Notes under the pieces: model-generated
Database searches by the model: none
What the model saw: the letters and a program-made list of their open reading frames with translations, nothing else
What the model was told of the DNA's origin: nothing
Source: Curvularia sp. ZM96
Lineage: Eukaryota; Ascomycota; Dothideomycetes; Pleosporales; Pleosporaceae
NCBI GenBank assembly: GCA_022457065.1
Contig: JAJGBQ010000005.1
Coordinates: 1,302,001-1,366,000, forward strand
Direction: 5' to 3'
Length of the DNA stretch: 64,000 nucleotides
Position numbers and translations under genes: made by a program
Shown here: piece after piece, positions 12,025 through 24,194 of the stretch
Layout of the letters: each line of letters begins with the position of its first letter
How positions within the stretch are numbered: position 1 is the first letter of the stretch

Positions 12025-12715
12025 TGTGAAATCGCCAAATCGTTCGTGGTTCGGAGTGTGGGAGACTGACACGAAAAAAAGTTCGACTTGCAGCGCAAGA
12101 CCAAAGTTCTAGGAATCGAAAAAGTTACTGCGCTAGAGGACCCTGGTTGGCGCACGGACCATATCCGAGGCGCGACGTGCAATGCAATCATGTCTGGGCG
12201 GACAACCGCAAAGGAACAACTCCAAAGCCATCATAGCCAGATACTACATGATATGAAAGAATCAATAATCTTCAGTATGTATTCTAGCCAGATAATCTAG
12301 GATTGGTTCGATTGTGTGTTCCATATACGCAAACAACATTCTAGTTGCCTCAATCCGTACCCATCAACTGGCTTACTCTCCAATGAGTTTTGCAGGATGC
12401 ATACTGCACGTCTCCTCGGCTATAAAGAGTCTTGTTGATCATGTGTTAAGACATGATAGAGAACCTCGAGCTTTCAGTCATGTATTAGGTTGACAGTGGG
12501 GTGTAAGAAATCACGTGCCAAGGCATCTGCCAGGTCCCTTCCCAAATCGATATCTTGAATATCACACAGCCATCAAGCTAATGTGCAAACAAATGAAGGT
12601 TTTTCATATGGCAAGAAATTATATAAAGGCCTGGAGAACACAAACGGCTCCGCATCTGCAAGCTCGAGCCACTGAGAACAGCTCTTGTATCCAATACTAC
12701 TGTGTCACACTTGAA
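12025..12715. other. Intergenic, HAS1 promoter and MAP kinase 3' region
   Basis: About 690 bases between two minus-strand genes. It should contain the HAS1 promoter at the low-coordinate side and the kinase 3'UTR at the high side. No open frame with coding character. Confidence 0.5.
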
Positions 12716-14323
<1,608 letters not shown>

Positions 14324-15197
14324 GATGGCGGCTGGGTTGAGCTGGAGGAGACCGACAGGAGGAGAGTCTGGGGAAAGGGGGCGAGGTGGTCACAGAGGGC
14401 AAAACACTGGAGAGAGAATGGCAGGAGGTGGGCAGAAGATATGGTCCAGGGCTAGGCGCGCGGCCAATGTGATGACTGACAGCTGCTGCTGCGAACAAAG
14501 CGGGGCGGCGGCTGTGGCGAGTGTGCAGCGTGCAATGCGCAGGATGCAGCCAGTGGGACGCTGAAATGGGGCGCAGATTCTTCAGCGGGGAGGCTGAAGC
14601 ATGCACAAGGCGATTGACGATGCGACAAGGCAGAAAGGCAGAAACCCAAAGGCGGTCTTGTGGTGGGGTTGCTGTCCACTCGCTGAGCTGACGAGGGGTT
14701 CGGCTGGCCTGCAACGCCCATGACACAGCCCTCCCCCCAGCTGCTCAGACCGCTCAGCCCGCTCAGCCCGCTCTGCCGCCTCGTCTTACTAGTATTAGTA
14801 TTGTCCAGAATAAACTTGGACTGTTTTGTAAGCACATAGAGCTCATGCATCAAGTCGTCAGTCTGACTGTATTGTGTGGTTACTGACACCGCTGCTCTTT
14901 TTGCGCGCGCCATACATGTGGGAAAGGAAAAAAATAACGAACGAACGAGCAAACAAGGGTATATACAGCAACAAGCTCGAGCAAAATGTGGCCTCATCCA
15001 AATATCCTCCCTCCGTCTATGTGCGTCTTCCGCACGGAATCACACAGGTACCAAACCCCAGAACCCAAACGCCCTGGCCGTAGCGGGCTACGGTGTTGCG
15101 TGCCGCCAAGTAGAGAACGCCCCACTAGTTACGCCAATACCAGAAACTCCAGTCGTCATGTAATGTGTATACCGACAAATAAGTCAGCTTGTGAGCC
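14324..15197. other. Intergenic, MAP kinase promoter and 3' region of the 15198 gene
   Basis: GC-rich next to the kinase start, with a short tandem repeat at 14742-14777. Overlapping open frames are shadows without domains. No gene seen. Confidence 0.5.
14742..14777. repeat. 9-bp tandem repeat, four copies
   Basis: Four tandem units close to CGCTCAGCC, the outer two imperfect, about 420 bases upstream of the MAP kinase ATG. Could be a multiple binding site or simply a minisatellite. Confidence 0.6.
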
Positions 15198-17370
15198 TCA
15201 TGACTCGTACGAAAACCGTCGTCGCGATGCATTAGTCGAGTCTTCCAACGGCGAGATAGGTGGCTCGTCCGTGTCCGCTCGCCTGGCGTCACGTGCACGG
15301 TAAGGGGGCAGCTGGAAGAACGTGTCGGAAGCCTCCAAGAACGCCCCGTCCCGTGGTGCGCGTGGAGTAGTGGGCGACACATCGTGTGGTAGCTGGCCGC
15401 TGACCATCGAGACCTCGCACGGAGACAGTCTGCGTCGAGGCTCTAGCGCCACTTGCGCCACTTCTGGCGTCCCGCTCGGATCCACGCCGTTGTATATCTT
15501 TTCGCGCACGACCATGGATTCTTTCTCCGATAGCTGGCGCCCGTCCGCTTCCTGGGGCACTGGCATATCGCCAGGCATCTCGTAGATCTGTCTTTCTGTG
15601 CCGTCGGCCTCGTTGACAGTCATAAACCCCTTCTCTTGCGTGCTCGAATCGGCCTCGTGATTCAGGACAGTATCGCCGGGTAACTCGGCTTTGGAGTAGA
15701 TTGTCCCTCCGTCTGTATTACTGCGCGTAGCGGTAAGCGGGGGCTCTTCCACCTTCTTGGCTGCAACTGCGGCAACTTCGGCTTGGTGCTTGGCTTCGAT
15801 TGCCTCCAAGTTCCGTTTATGGCGTCGGCGCCAGAACAACCACCCAATAGCACACACGACCAAAGCAAAGAAAAACCCTCCTCCCACTGCAAGGCCAATG
15901 ACTACGGCAGAAGCCAGGGGCTTCTTCTGCCGAGGAGTGGGAGCCGAGACTGCGTATTGAGGCGAGACAATCGGGAGTATCTCTGGCGCCTTGCCAAACG
16001 TCCAGTCAACAGCGGACACGGTAAAGTTCTCGCGCTCCCAATCCACAGTCAGATAGGCCTCTTGCAAAAACGTTCTTCCCAGTACCCAATCGCTTGACTC
16101 GTTGCCTCGCCGGATAGGGAAGAAGCGCGTCTTGTTTTGCAGACCTCTGTAGGGTGGGGAGGCCTCCTTGTCAAAGGCAGCATAGGGCAGAGTAATCTGC
16201 ACTGTTGCTTCACTGCTGAATTTCTGGCCGAGAGTAAACGTGACGCTGGGATTCTGTGCCAAGAGACTCTGGTGGAGGGCGTCGTCGACAAGGTAAAGAT
16301 CGGTGGCCTTGTCGTACTGCAATCCAAAGGCGCTTTCAAAGGCCTGACAAATTTCGATTGGAAAGTACAGCTCCGCGACAGTCGTGTCGATGAACATGGC
16401 GACACCGTCGCGCTTGGGGAGATCGATATTGCTCAGGAGGTCGATGTCTTTCTTGTCGGCCGTGCTTGCTTTGAGATCAACTACACCCACGACCAGGTCT
16501 CGCTCGTTGTCTGGCGCCAGGATGAAGGTGAGATCATTGGGAACTATGCGCGAGGCATCGTAGCCGCCAAGAGTAAGACTGCCGAGTATGGTTTGATCGC
16601 CTACACACACATGTCAGTCGTGGTCGAGTGGAGAGCAGACCTGTCTTACGGTACTGGGCGCCAGCCGTGTAGCCAAAGGATTTACTCGGAATGCTCTTTT
16701 GTTGGAAGAGGTCCGTCAGGTAACTGGGGACAGAGTCCTCAAAAGCCGAAAAGTTGGTCGACTTGGCGTGCACGCCGATATGGCCGAGCCAGAAGTTGGG
16801 TGTCACCAATGTACTAATTGTCGTGTTGGCGACGGTTGGCCCTTCCTCACCTTTCAATCCCATGCTGACCGAGTCAAAGCCATAGAGACCATTTCCGACG
16901 AGTCCTAGATTCTTCTCTATCCACAATTGGTAGTATCCCTTCTGCTGCCACGTCGTAGAGACGCTGGTGTTGTAGATGAAGCCACGACTGTCATAACAGG
17001 CGGAATCCAAGACATTGAGGCCCGTGATGTTCCCCGTGACGGGATCCGTGGTGTTGACGGTGCAGGCTAGGGAATTGACGGCCCAAATCTGCTGGCTAGC
17101 GGTGGAGACGAAGGCATGCATGGGCTGGCCCGGCTCGCCTAGGTTGAGAGAGAATGTGCTCCATGCACCATCGATTCCCATCCAGCTTTGGTCGGGCGAA
17201 ACGGAGACGGGTGCTGGCACTGAGGAAATGCCGGGCAGCAGTTTAAAGTTGGGTGTTTCTGTGATATTTCGGTGGACATATTCGGCAGCGAGTCCGGGCA
17301 CGAGTAGCGTAGCGGCGAGGAGAGGGCATATTGTCGAGACGAAGCCGCGACGGCTTCGCAGAGCGATCAT
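15198..17370 (-). CDS. Membrane-anchored pepsin-like protein, probably inactive protease
   Basis: Two minus-strand exons, 16650-17370 and 15198-16600, give 707 residues; the 49-nt intron (16601-16649) has a GTAAGA donor. An N-terminal hydrophobic signal (about residues 13-29) is followed by a pepsin-like fold of about 400 residues with many N-glycosylation sites, then a Pro/Ala stretch, one transmembrane helix (about 474-497, ending in FWRRRHKR) and a cytosolic tail of some 200 residues. The layout is that of yapsin-like surface aspartyl proteases. However, the first active-site loop reads FVSTASQQIWAV, so Ser89 replaces the catalytic Asp of the usual DTGS. The second loop keeps its Asp (AMFIDTTVAELYFP). 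Proteolysis is therefore doubtful, and a binding or sensing role is possible. The family assignment is firm; the activity is not. Confidence 0.82.
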
Positions 17371-18930
17371 GTTCCGGGCCTAAGCGGCCTGTCGAAAGGT
17401 GCAGGGAAAGCCACTCAAGGACAACGGATTGCAGCGAGCGGCATCACTGAGCGACATTGTCTGTCTCCGCCAGCGCCACGAAGGGGGGAGGGAGAGGGGG
17501 AGAGGGGAGGGCAGGCCAGGATAGTCAGACGCGCAAAAGCACTCACTCTCGTCTGGCACCAGATTGGCCGAACCCTGGAGTATTTGAGCCGAGCCAGCCA
17601 AGCCCTGTAGGAAAGATTGCGCTGTGCTGCACAATCAATGCCTTGACTTGACTGCGCAGTTTGCCCCCTGGCCACGCCCACGGCTCGCGCCTAGTTTGGC
17701 GGCCAGCTCCCGCTCCCAGCGGTGTCACTTGCGACGTGACGGCCACTGTGTTGTACCAGATGCGCCCCAGCCGTCGCCTGGCGGCAGCCCCGACGAATCG
17801 ACACACTGCGTGATACAGTGATACCCCTCCTGCTGCTTTCAGCCGGCATTCTTCCGCAGCGCCATAGATGAAGGTAGATGAGTGCCGCGACCGCAGCGGC
17901 GACGCACCCGAGCCCTGGTCCTCGTCCTACCGACCTACATACTCTACGTATCGTCCGCGTTTCCTTTTTTCGCGCAACCACCCTGAACGAGCCTGGGGAC
18001 ATGCTGACACGACGCCACGGCAGGGCGCTGCCGTGCTTGGGCGTATCATGTCCTCTGCCATTGTGTGCAACCCCCAAGGCCGGACTGCCTCACTGAGACA
18101 GCCACCCGCTCCTTGCCCACCTGGCCGGCGCATTCTGGATTCCTGATCGACCCACTCGCCCACTAGCTTCCTTTTCCGAGCTGCATTCCGACACGCTTGT
18201 CCAAATCTCTCCATGTGATCGACACCCTTCAACAGCGCAGACTCTCGAACAACACGCTGCATCGTGTGCTGCCATGCTGCCCTGCTGCCATGCAGCTTAC
18301 CCGCCTTCTCTCAACATGGCGCCTCCATCCCCCACCACAGTCGCACGCTAAGCAAAGTCACAAGCAACATCCGCCCAAGCTGGAGTCGTGCCAGCCGTTA
18401 GAAGTAGCGAGGAGTCTCCTTGGTCGTACAAGCACAGGTTAAGACCAGGCGCACTGACTCGTGCGTTCAAGGAAGCGTTCGTTCACGCCGATCTACTGTA
18501 GTGCCTGCATCCCCACACTTCAGGAGAGTCACCTACTGTTGCTCCAGTAAATGGCTGGGGGCCTGAATCTGCACGCCAGCCAGCCACACGCGCAGGGAAA
18601 ATGGCCGAACACAACGTGCTGTGCGAGCAGGCACATGCCATTGGTCTTCTGCTGCAAGTCGTGGGCGACCAGACCAAGACCTTTCAACCTGTCCAGCCTG
18701 CACTAGACGGCAAAAGAACTTTAGTGCCACTGTCGGGTCTAGCTCCCTCATGCACCTCTCGGCTCGGAACAGCCTTTAGACACGCCCGCCCATAGGCTCA
18801 AAATGGCCTGGACCCGCTTGGCCATATTATTCCTGCACCCTCATATGTCTATCATTTTTCCCGGACGACTCAGAGCTTACAACGTGAGCGGTGTATAGAG
18901 TGCCTGCATGCGCGGCACTTTATCACTACC
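17371..18930. other. Divergent intergenic region
   Basis: 1.56 kb between the start of the pepsin-like gene (17370, minus) and the start of the repeat protein (18931, plus), so both promoters lie here. Open frames are short, mutually overlapping and without domains. No gene seen. Confidence 0.5.
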
Positions 18931-21702
18931 ATGTCTTCTTATCACTCGCTTATCACGTTATACTTGATTTCATTTGCTGCGGGAGCTGTGTTCAATCGTC
19001 GCGGTAGTGCAAACGAAACGGGTAACAACAAACTCGATGGAGCCTTTGGGCCTTGCATCCCTGCATGCTGACCAAATCGTCTAGCTCCATATTCCAACAC
19101 AACTTTCACAACAGCTCTGTCTGTCTCTGCTCAAACACCCCTAACAACATCTGTCGTTACGTCTCCCGGAACCAGTCTACCCAACTTCTACAGCAACGCT
19201 ACGGGAACATCTAGCGAACATGAGATATCACAACCAACCGACGTGGTCGCGTCACGACTACAGCCTCTTTCTATCCCTTCGAATCCCACATCGTCGTCTT
19301 TGGATGGACTGTTATCTGCGACCTCAGAGCTAGCTCCTACTCCCATCAATGGCACTACAAGGCCTTCTTCTCAAAATTCCACTAGGACATGCACAATTAA
19401 CATACCCAATGCAACCCTCGACTACTGGTTTGCACCAACTTATAGTCATGCGATTGGGACCATGACAACTGCAGCACTAAACTTTACAAACGCTCAATCA
19501 TACACACTCGTGTCTCAAACTGCCTCGTTTGATATCACAAGTGCAGTGGTGTCTGATTTCGCCTGCACATTTACCGAATCGTATTATTCCGAGTTTGACT
19601 TTACCTTGACAATGTGCGAGCCATATACAGGAATTCCCAGTGCTGCTACAACGTCTGTCATCTATCGATCAGAAGGATATTCACCGTTTCCGTCAGAAGG
19701 CGTCATCCCTCTCGGAGATGCTTTGTCATACGACTTATACCGTCCAGACTCATTTCCTTCAGCAACGGCTGTCGTTACGCTTGCACCAAACGTCACTCGA
19801 GCCGAGACGTCCGCCACGCCTTTCGTCTATTTCACTGCTTACGAGATCGAGACTGGTAACAAAACAGAAACGGTGCAGCTTCCATCTGCGCAGATTTATC
19901 CATATCGACTAGAAGATGCTGATAACAAAAACACCGTCATTGGACCTCTACCAGAAGACTTTGACCAAATTCCCCATTCGGACTGCGAAGCTGGACAACT
20001 TCAGGCCACGGTGACTGTTCTCATTGTTGTCAACCTCTACTACCTAAATCGTCCTCATATCGATCCGTTCTTCATTCATTTCGAGTCATCAGTTCTCGGG
20101 TTTGAAGATCCACCTATTGTCATGAACGGCTTTGGACCCGAGACTTCCAGCAATATTCCGCTTACTATCGCAGATTGGAGTCTTCCAGGAACAAGCATGC
20201 AACCCACAGCCGGCAACGTTAGGCCTAGCAATCCTCCTAATTTGCTCCCTACAACACGCGTACGTGGAGCCACATCAATTACCGTGGGTTCAGTTGGAAC
20301 GAGTCCCATCGTGATTGGTCCATCCTCTGAGGTTGTAGTCGGCTCACAAACACTGCAACCAGGAGGCCCTGCTGTTAATGTAGGCGACGGAACACCTATC
20401 TCCCTGGCACCTTCGGCTACGGCTATCGTCTTGGGTGGTCAGACAAGTCTGCTGCCTCAAGTTTTTCAGGCACCTGCGCCACCGGTATTGATCGTTGGTT
20501 CGTCTACGCTAGTGCCAAATGCTGCTACTCAATTCTTCGTCGCCCCAGGGCAAACTTTGACCCCAGGTGGTGTCGCAACCGTTGATGGTACAGTTGTCAG
20601 TCTTGCGCCCTCAGCTTCCTTCGTCGTCATTGGTGGATCGACCCAAGATTTACCCACAGACACTGTGCTACTACCAACTACAACCCAAGCACCTCAGTTC
20701 GTATTCGGTAGCTCGACGATAACTGCGAAACCTGCTCAAATCAGCCCCAGCGCGGCTCCCACGTTCGTGCTGTCTGGCCAGACTTTACTTCCTGGCGGAC
20801 CAGCCATCACGTTTTCAGGGACGACACTTTCGCTGGTCCCTTCTGGAGATGTGATAGTTGCCAACGGGGCTTCTTCGACATTGAGAGCCCAATCTGACGC
20901 AATCTTTCCACCAACCACTATCGCAGTTGGTGAGGAGATATTCAGTGCTCTTCCAAGGCCATCAGGACCAGCATTCGTAGTTGCCAGCGAGACGCTCTTC
21001 CCGGGGGGACCAGCGGTTACTGTTTCTGGTACTACGTTGTCACTAGGACCATCTGCCTCTTTTATCGTCATAAATCAAGTGACATCGACCTTGACTGATG
21101 CTGCTATTCCTATACATACCGGCGCCCCTCCCCTGACAATAGGAGACGTGATGTTTCGGCCGTTGCCTGGAACCGCGACTGAATATCTAATCGGATCCAT
21201 ACTGCTAACTGCGGGTGGTTCCATAGTCGTATCCGGAACCACAATTTCGCTTGCTCCGGAAGCCACAGAACTAGTGGTCAATGGACAGACAAGCTCCATT
21301 CCACGCACAGTCCAACCTGTTATTACAAACCCGCCCTTGCTAACGATCGGTTCCATGACCTACACCGCTGTCCTCGGTAGCGGTACGACGTTTGTCATCG
21401 GAGGTGAAACTTTGACGCCTGGCGGCACAATCACTGTTGACGGGACAACAATCAATCTAGCTACTAGTGCAACAGAGTTGATATACGGAAGTTCAGGCCG
21501 CAGTGTCACAACCGCATTGTTTCCGGCTACCACGACGCGGCATCCAGGCATCACCAGTACACCTAGAGCAAGCGCGCGGCAGAGCAACTTTGATGGACAG
21601 GCAACAGCGACAAGCCGAAAGGAAGGCGCAGCATTGGGACGGGCCAATCAACTGTCTATGTCGCTTGCTGTTGTCGTACTCTTGTTTTCTTGTCTGGGCT
21701 GA
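18931..21702 (+). CDS. Secreted cell-surface repeat protein
   Basis: Two exons, 18931-19021 and 19085-21702, give 902 residues. The apparent open frame begins at a GTG (19243) and is closed upstream by a stop at 19069. A 63-nt intron (19022-19084, GTAACA donor, CTGAC branch, TCTAG acceptor) removes that stop and attaches a good signal peptide beginning MSSYHSLITLYLISF. The N-terminal half is Ser/Thr/Pro rich with several NxT sites and few Cys. From about residue 430 to 840 the chain is made of six degenerate units of about 70 residues. Each carries a [Q/E]TLxPGG motif, then VSGTTxSLxPSA, then an xxxVIGG/VVNG turn, a beta-rich pattern. The C-terminus is a short hydrophobic stretch ending FSCLG, which fits a GPI signal. 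Likely a wall or surface protein; partner unknown. Confidence 0.8.
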
Positions 21703-23240
21703 GCAGAGCTCTAGTATTCGACCAAAAAACTCTAACACTTTCGCATGAAAATGGATATCCTAGGGTCACTGCGACATGCTCAAACCAACAGCACTCCATA
21801 GGAAATAGCGGACAGTACAGTTCGACATAAAGACACTCGAAACTGTCCTATTGGCTTAGTCCAGTCGCATTAAGTTGGATTCAATGAGAGGAATTGAGCA
21901 GGTTTCGAGGCATCCCACAAGTACTTAAAGCTGAACAATCCCAAGAAATGGAAGTTAGGTGTACGGAGTACATCCTGCAGCACAGGGCGAGTTCCTGCAG
22001 CGGCGCGTGCATATCGGCCGACACCTCACATACATGAGCGTCAATGCATTATTGTTCCTTGCGCCAACGGTAGCGCCCAACAACGGTAAACAATAGTCGA
22101 ATCCTGTAACCCGTAGGCGCCTCGCTACCTCAGGCGTTTAATCACTGCGAACGCCCTTTCCTCGGCTGAGCAATAGAAAACGGTGTAGTTGCGGCTCCTT
22201 CTTACAATTTTACAGCCGGTGGCTGTAAATCCTCTCAACTCGAAACAATAGTAACGTCATGAATCGGACATGACTGGCCAGATTCGGACTACCTGGTTGT
22301 CGAGGGGAGCTCTGGCTGGCCCGAAACATCGCCTTAATCTTGGCAGGTACCGATCCGTCATCAGCCCCACTGGGATGCCGTTTCATGTCAGAGCGCAGAG
22401 TGGACGCAGGATGAGTTGCCCCCACCGCAGGCCGCCGTCATCTTCACAAGGCGGAATCCAGAAGCATACTTTTTTCGCAGAGGATCGAAATGAGTGCTAT
22501 TTCGGGTCGACCACAATGGAACCAAAGAGGAGCAAAGGCGATATCTGACTCGTGGACACACCGTTAGCAAAAGGAGAACTCGAACGTTGGATCGGGAAAC
22601 GACAACGGCGCGGGCAAACTGCAAAACCGTCTACTATGTGTGGAGAAGTAGTATGAACTGAAACTGTTTGTCGGTGGCTCAATGTTTCGCCAAACGCCGA
22701 GGCATGACATCCGGTATTGAACTGTTGATGTGGGTTCATGCGTTGGGCAACATCACCCGCCATACCCCACTCAGCATTTCATGCAGGCCGCACCTAGGTG
22801 CACGATTCGAAGCGAAATAACCCGTCACATATTACTATGGGGCGTAGGATCCAGCAATGCGTTCTTCGACGTTCTACGGTGAAGAAGCGAGGCTGCACTT
22901 CCGCTAGTAGTACTAGCGCGCCGCGGGATAGATTGACAGAAGCTTGGCATCCATCCACAGACCCGGGTTTCGTGGTTTCAGGTCACTGAGCTCGCCACAA
23001 CTCTGTCAGTCAGTAGCGCTAGCCCTGCAAGGGCGCGGATGTGCCGTGTCGGTGGCATGAGTATAAGAGGTGCACATGGCATCGACACTTTGAAGGGCAT
23101 CAAGCTTGACGCTGACACTCACTTCCACCACGCTCTTTCGCATCTACACTCTTTCGATTCATTCGTCTGCCTTTCGTTCTTTTGCATTCAATCTTTGAAG
23201 ACACTCTCGACTTTTTCAAACAAAACAACCAACCATCACC
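21703..23240. other. Intergenic, LPMO promoter
   Basis: 1.5 kb without a credible gene. The 3' part has a TATA-like box and a CT-rich leader just before the LPMO ATG. Confidence 0.5.
23062..23067 (+). promoter_or_regulatory. TATA-like box of the LPMO gene
   Basis: TATAAG about 175 bases before the ATG at 23241, followed by a CT- and CA-rich leader ending CCATCACC, a favourable fungal start context. Confidence 0.4.
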
Positions 23241-24194
23241 ATGTTCACCAAGACCGCTATCATCCTGGCTGCTGCCAACCTCGCTGCTGCTCACAGCACT
23301 TTCCAGAGCTTCGTCATCAACGGAAAGGACCAGGGCCACCACTTCGCTGTCCAGACCCCATCCAACGGCAACAACCCCATTCTCGATGTCACCTCCACTG
23401 CCATGATCTGCAACGGTGGTAAGCCCACCGCCGACCAGGTCGAGATTGCCGCTGGTGCCACCCTCGGCATGCAGTGGCACCACAACGACCCCCAGAACGA
23501 TGCTGGTGACAAGGAGGACCCCATTGCTCCTTCCCACAGGGGTCCCGTCATGGTCTACATGGCCAGCGCCGACACCAAGGGTCAGGGTGCTGTCTGGACC
23601 AAGATCTGGGAGGATGGCTTCAAGGATGGCAAGTTCGGTGTTGACAGGTTCTACGACAACAAGGGTTTGATCGAGATCAAGGTCCCCAACGTCAAGCCCG
23701 GTAACTACTGGATCCGCCCCGAGATGATCGGTCTCCACGAGGCCACTGCGGTCGGCAAGGCCCAGTTCTACAACGGCTGCGGTCAGATCAAGGTCACCGG
23801 CAGCGGAACTGCTTCCCTCCCTGCCACCGGTACCGACATGACCAAGGCCTACAAGGCTTCCGACCCCGGTGTCATGTTCAACATCTACAGCGGTGCCATC
23901 ACCTCCTACCCTGTCCCTGGTCCCAAGGTCTGGGACGGTGCCTCTTCCAGCGCCGCTCCTTCCACCCCCTCCAACTCTGGCTCCGGCTCCAGCGCTCCCT
24001 CCCCCGTCGAGGCTGCCCAGCCCGCCACCCCTTCCAAGCCTGCTGAGAACAACACCCCTTCCACTCCCTCCACCGGCAACGGCAGCGGCTCTTCTCTCCC
24101 CAAGTCCTTCACCATCTCCGAGTTCATCCAGTGGCTCCAGAAGACCGCCGGCACCTCCTCCAAGGCTCGCCGCCACCCCCGCTCTTTCAACTAA
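23241..24194 (+). CDS. AA9 lytic polysaccharide monooxygenase
   Basis: Secreted copper enzyme that oxidatively cleaves cellulose or related glucans. Single exon, 317 residues. The signal peptide ends in AAA before His18, so the mature chain starts HSTFQSF with the N-terminal His of the copper brace. The second His is His99 (PSHRGPVMVY). The axial site is Tyr177 in GKAQFYNGC, preceded by Gln175, and His166 occupies the usual LH position. Cys57 and Cys180 can form the core disulfide. After the catalytic domain (about to residue 235) a Ser/Pro/Thr linker leads to a short conserved-looking end, SLPKSFTISEFIQWLQK, not a CBM1. Codon use is strongly C-ended, a sign of high expression. Whether it acts on cellulose or hemicellulose cannot be told from sequence. 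Confidence 0.93.
   Translation: MFTKTAIILAAANLAAAHSTFQSFVINGKDQGHHFAVQTPSNGNNPILDVTSTAMICNGGKPTADQVEIAAGATLGMQWHHNDPQNDAGDKEDPIAPSHRGPVMVYMASADTKGQGAVWTKIWEDGFKDGKFGVDRFYDNKGLIEIKVPNVKPGNYWIRPEMIGLHEATAVGKAQFYNGCGQIKVTGSGTASLPATGTDMTKAYKASDPGVMFNIYSGAITSYPVPGPKVWDGASSSAAPSTPSNSGSGSSAPSPVEAAQPATPSKPAENNTPSTPSTGNGSGSSLPKSFTISEFIQWLQKTAGTSSKARRHPRSFN

Noticed and set aside
23100..24176. 358-residue open frame opposite the LPMO gene
   Set aside because: It is a mirror of the strongly C-ended codon use of the LPMO; Gly/Val/Asp-rich and without a domain.
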